From assembly GCF_003335585.1 (NCBI RefSeq), contig NZ_QBFD01000046.1, forward strand, positions 710,679-774,678: a stretch of DNA of 64,000 bases. Reading direction: 5' to 3'. Under the pieces are notes generated by a model. That model ran no database searches. It was given only the letters and a program-made list of their open reading frames with translations, and was not told where the DNA came from. This DNA comes from Sulfitobacter sp. DFL-14 (lineage in GTDB: Bacteria; Pseudomonadota; Alphaproteobacteria; Rhodobacterales; Rhodobacteraceae). Positions 52,967 to 61,878 of this stretch are shown piece by piece (the stretch's first letter is position 1; the number at the start of each line of letters is the position of its first letter). A program made the translations under genes and the position numbers.

Positions 52967-54253
52967 ATGGCACTCGTGATGTTTTCCGTGATGATCGTGC
53001 TTCTGCTTCTGGGCTTTCCGATGATGGTTCCGCTGATCGCCGGGGCGTTTATCGGCGTGATCGAACTCTTCGGCACAATCGACAAGACCGAATTCATGAT
53101 CCAGCAGATGCTGGGCGGCATCCGCCCCTCCTCCCTGATCGCCGTGCCGATGTTCATCCTCGCCGCCGACATCATGACGCGGGGGGAATCGGCCGGGCGG
53201 CTGATCGACATGGTGATGGCCTTCATCCGTCACATCCGGGGTGGTCTGGCCGTCAGTACCGCTTCGGCCTGCGCCTTGTTCGGGGCCGTGTCGGGCTCCA
53301 CCCAGGCCACGGTTGTGGCCGTCGGCACCCCCCTCAGACCCCGGATGCTGAAAGGCGGCTACAAGGATTCCTTCGTACTCGCCCTGATCGTCAACTCAAG
53401 CGACATCGCCTTTCTGATCCCGCCCAGCATCGGGATGATCATCTATGGCGTCGTGGCCAAGGCCTCGATCCCCGAACTGTTCATCGCAGGGCTTGGGCCC
53501 GGCCTGCTGATCCTGTTCATGTTTTCGATCTACAGCATGATCTATGCAAAGATTAACAACGTGCCAACCGAACCGAAGGCCAGCTGGAGCGAACGGGTCA
53601 CATCGGTCCGACGCGCATTATGGCCGCTCGGGTTCCCGGTTCTGATCATTGGCGGCATCTTTTTCGGCATCTTCAGCCCGACAGAAGCCGCTGCAATCAG
53701 CGTGGCCTATGCCTTTGTCCTTGAGACATTTATCTTCCGCACGATGAAGGTCACCGACCTGTATCATGTCGCCCTGTCCACCGGGATGGTCACCGCCGTG
53801 GTCTTTATCCTTGTGGGCGCTGGGGCGGCCTTTGCCTGGGTACTCTCCTTTGCACAGATCCCGCAGCAGATCCTGGGTGCAATCGGGGTGGATGAGATGG
53901 GGCAGATCGGTGTACTCTTCACCATTGCCATCGCCTTCTTCATCGGCTGCATGTTCGTCGACCCGATCGTGGTCATCCTGATCTTTGTGCCGATCTTTGC
54001 CCCGGTGGTGGAAAAGACGGGCCTTGATCCCATCCTTGTCGGCACGCTGATCACATTGCAGGCCGCCATCGGTTCGGCCACCCCGCCCTTCGGATGCGAT
54101 ATCTTCACGGCAGTTGCGGTCTTCAAACGTCCCTATCTGGACGTGATCCGCGGCACCCCGCCTTTCGTGGTCATGCTGCTGAGCGTCTCGGTCTTGATGA
54201 TCTTCTTCCCGCAGATCGCGCTGTTCCTGCGCGACGTCGCCTTCGCCAAGTAA
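52967..54253 (+). CDS. uehC: Ectoine TRAP transporter, large membrane subunit UehC
   Basis: 428-aa DctM-type protein with about 12 hydrophobic helices, TASACALFGAVSGSTQATVV (the GSSxA-like motif) and IPPSIGMIIYGVVAKASIPE. The gene lies between uehB and usp in one operon. Confidence 0.93.
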   Translation: MALVMFSVMIVLLLLGFPMMVPLIAGAFIGVIELFGTIDKTEFMIQQMLGGIRPSSLIAVPMFILAADIMTRGESAGRLIDMVMAFIRHIRGGLAVSTASACALFGAVSGSTQATVVAVGTPLRPRMLKGGYKDSFVLALIVNSSDIAFLIPPSIGMIIYGVVAKASIPELFIAGLGPGLLILFMFSIYSMIYAKINNVPTEPKASWSERVTSVRRALWPLGFPVLIIGGIFFGIFSPTEAAAISVAYAFVLETFIFRTMKVTDLYHVALSTGMVTAVVFILVGAGAAFAWVLSFAQIPQQILGAIGVDEMGQIGVLFTIAIAFFIGCMFVDPIVVILIFVPIFAPVVEKTGLDPILVGTLITLQAAIGSATPPFGCDIFTAVAVFKRPYLDVIRGTPPFVVMLLSVSVLMIFFPQIALFLRDVAFAK

Positions 54254-54266
54254 ACGGAGCACGGAT

Positions 54267-54704
54267 ATGTTCAAATCAATACTGGTTGCCTTCGACGGGT
54301 CTGACGGATCGGAATCCGCGTTGCGCAAGGGCGCGGAACTCGCAAAACTCTGCGGTGCCGAATTGACAGTTCTGACACTTCACCGGCACCATTCCGTGCT
54401 GGAGGGTTCCATGTATGTGACCGATGCCGAAAAGCCCGACAATGTCGACGAAATCATGAAGACCCATGCCAAGGAAATCGCCGAGCGTGGTGCCGCCATC
54501 GCGCGCGAAAGCGGCTGCACAAAGATCAGGGCCTTCGTCAAAGGCGGCCCCACGGCCCGGACCATCGTCAGCTTTTCGCAGGAACACGAAAATGACCTGA
54601 TCGTCATGGGCAGCCGTGGCATGGGGTCAATCGAAGGGTTTTTGCTGGGGAGTGTCTCTCACAAGGTGACAAGCCTCTCGCGATGCCCGGTTCTGGTTGT
54701 GTGA
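54267..54704 (+). CDS. Universal stress protein linked to the ectoine transporter
   Basis: 145-aa UspA fold: ILVAFDGSDGSESALRKGAE at the start, and the ATP-binding VMGSRGMGSIEGFLLGSVSH, then SRCPVLVV. Its place after uehC is typical of TRAP ectoine operons, where the relative TeaD regulates uptake. GGAGCACGGAT precedes the ATG. It overlaps eutA by 4 bases. Confidence 0.92.
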   Translation: MFKSILVAFDGSDGSESALRKGAELAKLCGAELTVLTLHRHHSVLEGSMYVTDAEKPDNVDEIMKTHAKEIAERGAAIARESGCTKIRAFVKGGPTARTIVSFSQEHENDLIVMGSRGMGSIEGFLLGSVSHKVTSLSRCPVLVV

Positions 54705-55477
54705 GCGGTCCCGTGACGCTGGGGGTCAAGGCTTCGATGTCTTCCGTGGCGGCCCGGCTGGATGCCCGTGCGATTGCAAAACGGATCGGGCTGGTGGTGC
54801 TGGCCACGGACCACACGACAGAATCGGATTTCGCGCGCCTGATGCAGGGGCGGGATGTCGGGGTTTACGTCAACCGCATCCCCTATGAAAACCCGACAAC
54901 CCATGAAAGCCTGCAGCGGACCGGTCCGCTTCTGGCGGCGGCAGTGGCAGATATCCTGCCGGATGAGCCGCTGGACGTACTGGTCTATGGATGCACCGCG
55001 GCCTCTGTGGTTCTGGGGAACGATCAGGTTGCGGTGGCGATGAACAGCGCAAAACCCGACACGCCCTGCGTGACGCCCAGCTCGGCCGCCTTAGATGCCT
55101 TTGCAGCCCTTGGTGTCACGAAAATCAGCCTGCTCGCACCCTATACGCAGGATGTGACCGATACACTTGTGCGCTATTTTTCCGAACACGGGCCGGAGGT
55201 GATCAATGCGACCTGTCTTGGCCTGTCCGATGATCGCGACATGGCGCGGCTGTCAAAGGACAGCATCATCGAAGCCGCAGTCGCCGCCTGCGACGCGGGC
55301 TCTGATGCGGTCTTTATCTCTTGTACGGCTCTGCGTGCGCTGGATTGTGCGGCTCAAATCGAAGCCCGCCTGGGCAAGCCGGTGATCACCTCCAATCAGG
55401 CGATGATCTGGCGCTGCATGCGGCATCTTGCGATTGCGGATAACGTGCCTTCAGGCGGTACGCTGTTCACCAGGTAG
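54701..55477 (+). CDS. eutA: EutA, Asp/Glu racemase-type protein
   Basis: 258 aa of the arylmalonate decarboxylase/maleate isomerase family. The paired active-site cysteines are in VYGCTAASVVL and FISCTALRALD. EutA belongs to the hydroxyectoine-specific branch, probably changing a stereocentre. I use GTG at 54701, which overlaps the usp stop (GTGA); an ATG six codons upstream would overlap more. Confidence 0.85.
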   Translation: MSGPVTLGVKASMSSVAARLDARAIAKRIGLVVLATDHTTESDFARLMQGRDVGVYVNRIPYENPTTHESLQRTGPLLAAAVADILPDEPLDVLVYGCTAASVVLGNDQVAVAMNSAKPDTPCVTPSSAALDAFAALGVTKISLLAPYTQDVTDTLVRYFSEHGPEVINATCLGLSDDRDMARLSKDSIIEAAVAACDAGSDAVFISCTALRALDCAAQIEARLGKPVITSNQAMIWRCMRHLAIADNVPSGGTLFTR

Positions 55478-55497
55478 ATCATAGACAGGACGGAAAG

Positions 55498-56496
55498 ATG
55501 GGCTCTGGAATTACACTTCAGACGAGTTACGCTGCGCGCGCACGGATCGCAGGCACGATACGGCGGACGCCGACCGTGGCGTCGGAAACGCTGAGCATTG
55601 CGACAGGCGGCGACATTCGCCTGAAGCTTGAAAACACACAGATCACCGGCAGCTTCAAACTGCGCGGGGCCACCAATGCGGTCCTGTCTCTCAGCGAGGC
55701 GCAGCGCGCCCGGGGTGTTGTCGGAGTATCGACCGGCAATCACGGGCGCGGCCTTGCCTATGCCGCCGCCCAGGCCGGGGTACGCTGCATCATCTGCATG
55801 TCTGAACTGGTGCCGCAGAACAAGGTGGACGGAATCAAGGCGCAGGGCGCCGAGGTGCGCATCGTCGGGCGCAGCCAGGATGACGCACAGGTCGAGGTCG
55901 ACAAGCTGGTGGGTGAAGGCATGGTCATGCTGCCGCCCTTTGACCACCCCGATATCATCGCAGGGCAAGGCACCGTGGCGCTGGAAATCCTGGAACAGGC
56001 CCCCGACCTGCAGAGCGTTCTGGTGCCCCTGTCCGGGGGTGGGCTGATCTCGGGCGTCGCCATGGTGATCAAGGCGGCCAACCCGGCGATCCGTGTGATC
56101 GGCATCTCGATGGAACGCGGTGCGGCGATGCACGCCTCCCTGAACGCCGGGAAACCGGTGATGGTGGAAGAAGTCGCAACATTGGCGGATTCCCTGGGCG
56201 GCGGCATCGGGATGGACAACGCCCATACCTTTGCCATGACCCGCGATCTGGTGGATGAGATCGTGCTGGTCACGGAAACCGAAATCGCCGCCGCCATTCG
56301 CCACGCCTATTGGCAGGAACGCCAGGTCATCGAAGGCTCCGGCAGCGTCGGCATCGCGGCCTTGCTGGCCGGGAAGATCGACAAGCCGGGGCGTTGTGTC
56401 TCCCTGATCTCCGGTCAGAACATCGACATGAGCCTGCATCACCGGATCATTTCCGGCGAAGATGTGGATGTTGCCGCAGGGGTAAAAAATGCCTGA
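55498..56496 (+). CDS. eutB: EutB, threonine-dehydratase-like PLP enzyme
   Basis: 332-aa fold-type II PLP enzyme. The cofactor lysine is Lys54 in GSFKLRGATNA; SGN-like TGNHGRGLAYAA and the glycine loop VPLSGGGLISGV follow. It is proposed to dehydrate the hydroxylated intermediate of 5-hydroxyectoine breakdown, the imine then going to EutC. It resembles BhcB at 31210-32175 in fold and role. Overlaps eutC by 8 bases. Confidence 0.9.
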   Translation: MGSGITLQTSYAARARIAGTIRRTPTVASETLSIATGGDIRLKLENTQITGSFKLRGATNAVLSLSEAQRARGVVGVSTGNHGRGLAYAAAQAGVRCIICMSELVPQNKVDGIKAQGAEVRIVGRSQDDAQVEVDKLVGEGMVMLPPFDHPDIIAGQGTVALEILEQAPDLQSVLVPLSGGGLISGVAMVIKAANPAIRVIGISMERGAAMHASLNAGKPVMVEEVATLADSLGGGIGMDNAHTFAMTRDLVDEIVLVTETEIAAAIRHAYWQERQVIEGSGSVGIAALLAGKIDKPGRCVSLISGQNIDMSLHHRIISGEDVDVAAGVKNA

Positions 56497-57481
56497 GATC
56501 AAGATCCTGACCGAAGCCGAACTGCGCGAACTGGTGCCGCTGGATGACGATGCAGTGACCTGTGTCGAGGAGGGTTTCACGACATTGGCCGGGGGCAAGG
56601 TTGTCATGCCGCCGATCATGACCCTGATGGTCCCCGACCATAACGGCGAAGTCTGTGTCAAATCCGCCTATGTCCCCGGTGTCGACAGCTTTGCCATGAA
56701 GATGAGCCCGGGGTTCTTCGACAATCCCAAACTGGGTCTGCCCAGCACCACCGGGCTCATGGTCCTGTTCTCCAGCCGCACCGGGATGCTTGAGGCGCTG
56801 CTTCTGGACAATGGCTATCTCACGGATGTGCGCACCGCGGCGGCCGGGGCCGTCGCCGCCCGACATCTTGCGCGAAAGGATGCGTCGCACGCCTGCATCC
56901 TGGGTGCGGGGGTGCAGGCGGCCTTGCAGCTCAAGGCACTGCTGCTGGTGCGCGAGGTGAAAAGCGCGGTGATCTGGGCCCGCGACATTGCCAAGGCAAG
57001 GGCAATGGCCACGCGCCTGTCAGACGAACTGGGGATCGACGTCACAGCCGACCCGGACATCGCAGGCGCGGTAAAGGCCGCCGATATTGTGGTGACCACC
57101 ACGCCGTCATCTGAGCCCCTGATCATGGCGGACTGGCTGCAACCGGGGCAATTGATCATCGCGATGGGCTCGGACCAGGAACACAAATCCGAACTGGCAC
57201 CGGCATGTCTGTCCAGGGCCACGCTCTACGTCCCCGACTCTCAGGCGCAATGTGCGGTCAAGGGCGAGCTGCGCGCCGCCATCGCGGCGGGCGTGATACC
57301 CGCCGATCGCAGATTTTCGGAACTGGGCGATATCACAGCGGGCAAGGCGCCGGGTCGCCGCTCCGATGCCGATATCGTCATCGCCGATCTCACCGGCACG
57401 GGCGTTCAGGACACCGCCATTGCCACTCTTGCCCGCCAACGTGCTCAGGCCGCTGGCAAGGGTGCCACCTTCAGCAGCTAG
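56489..57481 (+). CDS. eutC: EutC, ornithine-cyclodeaminase-like reductase
   Basis: 330-aa mu-crystallin/OCD protein: VKSAYVPGVDSFAMKMSPGF (catalytic Lys), CILGAGVQAALQLKALLL (Rossmann). With EutB it forms a dehydratase-imine reductase pair, as BhcB/BhcD do. Its place between eutB and doeA matches the Ruegeria locus. Confidence 0.9.
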   Translation: MPEIKILTEAELRELVPLDDDAVTCVEEGFTTLAGGKVVMPPIMTLMVPDHNGEVCVKSAYVPGVDSFAMKMSPGFFDNPKLGLPSTTGLMVLFSSRTGMLEALLLDNGYLTDVRTAAAGAVAARHLARKDASHACILGAGVQAALQLKALLLVREVKSAVIWARDIAKARAMATRLSDELGIDVTADPDIAGAVKAADIVVTTTPSSEPLIMADWLQPGQLIIAMGSDQEHKSELAPACLSRATLYVPDSQAQCAVKGELRAAIAAGVIPADRRFSELGDITAGKAPGRRSDADIVIADLTGTGVQDTAIATLARQRAQAAGKGATFSS

Positions 57482-57494
57482 ACGGGATACAATC

Positions 57495-58682
57495 ATGCCA
57501 ACGCCAAAACTCCATTTCTCCCGCGATGAATTCAACGCGCGCATCGTCAAGACACGCCAGGCCATGCAACAGCGCGGCCTTGACCTGCTGATCATCTCCG
57601 ACCCCAGCAACATGAACTGGCTGACGGGTTATGATGGCTGGTCCTTTTACGTGCATCAATGCGTGGTACTGGGGCTGCAGGGCGAACCGATCTGGTATGG
57701 GCGCGGGCAGGATGCCAATGGCGCGCTCAGAACCTGTTTTATGGATCCCGTCAACATCATCGGCTACCCCGACCAATACGTCCAATCGACAGAACGGCAC
57801 CCGATGGATTATCTCTCGGCGCAATTGGCCGACCGCAAGCTGGCAAAGGGCACGATCGGCGTCGAGATGGACAATTACTGGTTCTCGGCAGCGGCCTTTG
57901 CGTCGCTTCAGACCCACCTGCCCGACGCGCGCTTTGCCGATGCCACGGCGCTGGTCAACTGGCAGCGCGCTGTGAAATCCGAGACCGAGCTTGATTACAT
58001 GCGCATCGCGGGGCGCATCGTGGGCCGCATGCACGAGCGAATCTTTGACAAGGTCGAACCGGGCATCCGCAAATGCGACCTGGTGGCAGATATCTATGAC
58101 GCGGGTTTGCGCTTTGACCCCGAAATCGGCGGCGGTGGCGATTATCCGGCGATTGTGCCGCTCCTGCCCTCCGGCTCGGATGCCGCCGCACCGCATCTGA
58201 CATGGGACGATGCGCCGATGAAATCCGGCGAAGGCACCTTTTTTGAGATTGCAGGCGCCTACCGCCGCTACCATTGCCCGCTGTCGCGCACGGTCTTTCT
58301 GGGCAAGCCGACACAGACCTTCCTGGATGCGGAGAAAGCGGTGCTCGAAGGTATGGAAGCAGGGCTGGAGGCGGCCAAGGAAGGCAATCTCTGCGAAGAT
58401 ATCGCCCATGCCTTTTTCAAGGTGCTCAGGAAATACGGGATCGAGAAGGACAACCGCACCGGATATCCCATCGGCGTCAGCTATCCCCCCGATTGGGGCG
58501 AACGGACATTTTCGCTGCGTCCGGGCGACAAGACGGTTCTGCAGGAAAACATGACAATGCATTTCATGACCGGCCTCTGGATGGAGGACTGGGGCTTTGA
58601 AATCACCGAAAGCATTCGCATCACAAAGACAGGCCATGAATGCCTCTCCGATGTGCCGCGCAAAATGGTCGTGAAGGATTAG
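57495..58682 (+). CDS. doeA: Ectoine hydrolase
   Basis: 395-aa creatinase/aminopeptidase-like (M24) protein, known as DoeA or EutD. N-terminal LLIISDPSNMNWLTGYDGWS and C-terminal ENMTMHFMTGLWMEDWGFEI fit the family. It opens the ectoine ring to N-acetyl-diaminobutyrate. The metal-binding set of true aminopeptidases is partly replaced. The start follows eutC by 13 bases; the ribosome-binding site is weak. Confidence 0.93.
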   Translation: MPTPKLHFSRDEFNARIVKTRQAMQQRGLDLLIISDPSNMNWLTGYDGWSFYVHQCVVLGLQGEPIWYGRGQDANGALRTCFMDPVNIIGYPDQYVQSTERHPMDYLSAQLADRKLAKGTIGVEMDNYWFSAAAFASLQTHLPDARFADATALVNWQRAVKSETELDYMRIAGRIVGRMHERIFDKVEPGIRKCDLVADIYDAGLRFDPEIGGGGDYPAIVPLLPSGSDAAAPHLTWDDAPMKSGEGTFFEIAGAYRRYHCPLSRTVFLGKPTQTFLDAEKAVLEGMEAGLEAAKEGNLCEDIAHAFFKVLRKYGIEKDNRTGYPIGVSYPPDWGERTFSLRPGDKTVLQENMTMHFMTGLWMEDWGFEITESIRITKTGHECLSDVPRKMVVKD

Positions 58683-58685
58683 GCG

Positions 58686-59678
58686 ATGAAAAAAAACCCG
58701 ATTGCGCCGACAATACCGTTTGATCGCGACGGTATTCACCACGGCTTTCTGCGGCTGCCCTACAGCTGTGATGACAGCGCATGGGGGTCCATCATGATCC
58801 CGATCACCGTGATCAGGAATGGCGATGGCCCGACCGCGCTGCTGACCGGCGGCAACCATGGCGACGAATACGAAGGTCCGGTCGCCCTGCAGGAGATGAC
58901 GGTCACCCTGAAACCCGAAGACATCACGGGCCGGGTGATCATTGTTCCGGCGTTCAACTATCCGGCCTTTCGCGCAGGCCGGCGCACCTCGCCCCTCGAC
59001 ATGGGCAATATGAACCGGGCCTTTCCGGGTCGCCCCGACGGGACGCCGACACAAAAGATCGCCGATTATTTTCAGCGCAGCTTGCTGCCGATGGCCGATC
59101 TGGTGGTGGATTTTCATTCCGGGGGAAAGACGCTCGATTTCGTGCCTTTCGCGGCGGCGCATATCCTCGAAGACAAGACCCAACAGGCCGCCTGCCTGGC
59201 CGCGATGCAGGCCTTCAACGCCCCCTTCTCGGTGCAGCTTTTCGAGATCGACAATGTCGGCATGTATGATACCGCTGTGGAGGCGATGGGAAAGGTGCTG
59301 GTCACGACCGAACTGGGCGGGGGCGGCACCGCGACGGCCAAGACCATCGGCATCGCCAAGAAAGGGCTGCGCAACGTGCTGATCCACGCAGGAATATTAC
59401 GAGGCGAAATGCAGATTGATCCCACGGTTCAGCTTGATATGCCCGATGGCGATTGTTTCACCTTCTCCGAGGAGGACGGTCTGTGCGAACCCATCGTCGA
59501 CCTGGGCGACGAAGTTGCCAAAGGCGATCTTGTGGCGCGGGTCTGGCCCGTCGACCGCACGGGTGTCGCCCCGACCGAACTCAGGGCCAAGCGGTCCGGC
59601 ATTCTGATCAGCCGTCACTTTCCCGGGCTGGTCAAGGCCGGCGATTGTGCGGCGGTGATCGGTCTGACTGTCAACTAA
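58686..59678 (+). CDS. doeB: N2-acetyl-L-2,4-diaminobutyrate deacetylase
   Basis: 330-aa succinylglutamate desuccinylase/aspartoacylase-type zinc peptidase: GGNHGDEYEGPVALQEM (zinc His and Glu), DFHSGGKTLDF (His) and the C-terminal GDLVARVWPVD. It releases acetate to give diaminobutyrate. AAGGA precedes the ATG. It follows doeA by 3 bases. Confidence 0.93.
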   Translation: MKKNPIAPTIPFDRDGIHHGFLRLPYSCDDSAWGSIMIPITVIRNGDGPTALLTGGNHGDEYEGPVALQEMTVTLKPEDITGRVIIVPAFNYPAFRAGRRTSPLDMGNMNRAFPGRPDGTPTQKIADYFQRSLLPMADLVVDFHSGGKTLDFVPFAAAHILEDKTQQAACLAAMQAFNAPFSVQLFEIDNVGMYDTAVEAMGKVLVTTELGGGGTATAKTIGIAKKGLRNVLIHAGILRGEMQIDPTVQLDMPDGDCFTFSEEDGLCEPIVDLGDEVAKGDLVARVWPVDRTGVAPTELRAKRSGILISRHFPGLVKAGDCAAVIGLTVN

Positions 59679-59799
59679 AGTTTCGGGGAATGGTCGAAGC
59701 ACAAGGATCGTAAATGTCCTGAGAACGCGAAGCGTGGCAAGGTATTTGCGATTCAACATTTTCCCGAAACGCTGTAACCCTATAACAGGAGGTGGCGCC

Positions 59800-60282
59800 A
59801 TGCGGCTTGATGCCCGCGATCTGGAAATCCTGCGGGTGCTGTCAAAGGAAGGCCGCATCACCAAGGCCGCGTTGGCAGAACGGGTCAACCTGTCGCCGAC
59901 GCCTTGCTGGGAACGGTTGAAGAAGCTGGAAAAGGCCGGATTGATCGAAGGCTACCGCGCCGAGATCAATCTGCGCAAGCTGGGGCCGCATCTGACGGTC
60001 TTTGTCGCGGCCGAACTGTCCGACCACACGGCGGCCAGCTTCCAGGCCTTCGAGGCTGCCATGCAGCGTTATGACGAGGTTCTGGCCTGCTGGGCGCTGG
60101 GTGGCGGGTTCGACTACCTTTTGCAGATCCTGACCCGCGACATCGACACATATCAGCGCCTGATTGACGAAATGCTCAACGCCCGGATCGGGCTGTCAAA
60201 GTACTTTACCTATGTTGTGACCAAACCGGTCAAGGGCCAGGGCATTCCGCCGCTGGCGCTGATCGCGGGCAGCCTGGACTAA
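59800..60282 (+). CDS. doeX: Lrp/AsnC-family regulator DoeX
   Basis: 160-aa regulator with an AsnC winged helix (LDARDLEILRVLSKEGRITK, SPTPCWERLKKLEKAGLIEG) and a RAM ligand domain (GGGFDYLLQILTRDIDTY). AACAGGAGGTGGCG precedes the ATG. DoeX of this locus binds ectoine derivatives; it lies between doeB and doeC as in other roseobacters. Confidence 0.9.
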   Translation: MRLDARDLEILRVLSKEGRITKAALAERVNLSPTPCWERLKKLEKAGLIEGYRAEINLRKLGPHLTVFVAAELSDHTAASFQAFEAAMQRYDEVLACWALGGGFDYLLQILTRDIDTYQRLIDEMLNARIGLSKYFTYVVTKPVKGQGIPPLALIAGSLD

Positions 60283-60392
60283 AACGCCATCAAACCGGCA
60301 AAGGGCAGGAGATTCCTCTGCCAAAGCCCCGAAATATGGTCTCTCCCTCTTTCAAAACCGGCCGATGATCCGGCCAGAAGGGAGACCCGCTC

Positions 60393-61868
60393 ATGACCAA
60401 TACGGCACTTTCCGCCCGCAACGAGATTTCCGACAAGTCTCTGGTGCGCAGTTTCTCCTATATCGGAGGCAAATGGACTGCGGCTGCCACGGGGGAGACC
60501 ATCCGCGTCACCGACCCGGCCACCGGGGACATCGTCGGCGAAGTTGCCAGCCTGACCGCACAGGAAAGCCTTGCCGCCGTCGACGCGGCGCAATCGGCGT
60601 TTCCCGGCTGGTCCGGACTTCTTCCGCAGGACAGGTCCGCCATCCTGCGCCGCTGGTTCGACCTGATCCTGAAGCACAAGGAAGACCTCGCGCGGATCAT
60701 GGTGCTGGAACAGGGCAAGCCCCTGTCAGAGGCGCGGGGCGAAATCGACTATGCCGCGTCCTTTGTGGAATTCTACGCCGAGGAAGCCAAACGCCCGAAT
60801 ATCGAAGGGGTCACAAGCCACCTGCCCGACGCCGAAGTTGAGGTCTGGCTGGAGCCGGTAGGCGTCGTGGCCCTGATCACACCCTGGAACTTCCCCGCCG
60901 CCATGCTGACCCGCAAGGCCGCTGCCGCCCTGGCCGTCGGATGTTCGGTTGTGGCCCACCCTTCCGGCGAAACACCGTTTTCAGCCCTGGCACTGGCCGA
61001 GCTGGCGGAAAAGGCAGGCGTTCCGGCAGGCGTGTTCAATGTCGTCACCGGCAAGGCGGCAACTGTGGTCGAACCCTGGACAAAAGACTCCCGCGTGCGG
61101 GCGCTCTCCTTCACTGGCTCGACCGAAATCGGGCGGCTCCTTTACCGGCAATCCGCCGACACCGTCAAAAAGCTTGTCATGGAACTGGGCGGTCACGCGC
61201 CGGTGATCGTGTTCAAAGGTGCCGATCTTGATGTTGCGGTCGCCGAAACGATAAAGGCCAAGTTTGCCACCTCGGGGCAGGATTGCCTCGGCGCCAACCG
61301 GATTTTCATCGAACGCGCGATCTATGACGACTTCTGCACGCGTTTCACGGCGGCAACACGCGCGCTCTCGCTCGGCGTCGGCATGGACGATCCCGACATC
61401 GGCCCCCTGATGAACGAAAAGGCGGTTCAAAAGCAGGAAGAACATGTCGCGGACGCCCTGGCGAAGGGCGCGAAACTTGCCTGCGGCGGCGCACGCGACC
61501 CCCTTGGCCCGCTGTTCTACCAACCCACCGTCCTGACCGACGTGCCGCGCGATGCAGCCATCATGTCCGAAGAAACCTTCGGTCCGGTTGCGGCCATCGC
61601 GCCTTTCGACAGCGAGGATGAAGTCATCGCGCTGGCCAATGACACGGAATACGGGTTGGTCGCCTATCTGCACAGCAACGACCCACGGCGCATCTACCGC
61701 GTCTCGCGGGCGCTGCAATTCGGCATGGTGGCGGTGAACCGGACCAAGGTCACCGGGGCGCCGATCCCCTTCGGGGGCACCAAGCAATCCGGCCTTGGCC
61801 GCGAAGGGGCGCGGCGCGGCATGGAAGAATACACTGAAATCAAATACATATGCCGCGATTGGGCATGA
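60393..61868 (+). CDS. doeC: Aspartate-semialdehyde dehydrogenase for ectoine breakdown
   Basis: 491-aa aldehyde dehydrogenase of the succinate-semialdehyde type (called Ssd or DoeC): TPWNFPAAMLTRKAAAALAV, FTGSTEIGRLL, MELGGHAPVIVF and SGQDCLGANRI with Cys298. It oxidises aspartate semialdehyde to aspartate. AGAAGGGAGACC precedes the ATG. doeD follows after 10 bases. Confidence 0.92.
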   Translation: MTNTALSARNEISDKSLVRSFSYIGGKWTAAATGETIRVTDPATGDIVGEVASLTAQESLAAVDAAQSAFPGWSGLLPQDRSAILRRWFDLILKHKEDLARIMVLEQGKPLSEARGEIDYAASFVEFYAEEAKRPNIEGVTSHLPDAEVEVWLEPVGVVALITPWNFPAAMLTRKAAAALAVGCSVVAHPSGETPFSALALAELAEKAGVPAGVFNVVTGKAATVVEPWTKDSRVRALSFTGSTEIGRLLYRQSADTVKKLVMELGGHAPVIVFKGADLDVAVAETIKAKFATSGQDCLGANRIFIERAIYDDFCTRFTAATRALSLGVGMDDPDIGPLMNEKAVQKQEEHVADALAKGAKLACGGARDPLGPLFYQPTVLTDVPRDAAIMSEETFGPVAAIAPFDSEDEVIALANDTEYGLVAYLHSNDPRRIYRVSRALQFGMVAVNRTKVTGAPIPFGGTKQSGLGREGARRGMEEYTEIKYICRDWA

Positions 61869-61878
61869 GGAGAAAGAA

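Noticed and set aside
55498-57481. Ethanolamine ammonia-lyase genes eutB/eutC
   Set aside because: The same symbols are used for the ectoine genes; these sequences are PLP dehydratase and OCD-type proteins, not cobalamin enzymes.
57471-59387. A 638-codon minus-strand frame
   Set aside because: Antisense to doeA and doeB, which have clear family motifs; no ribosome-binding site.
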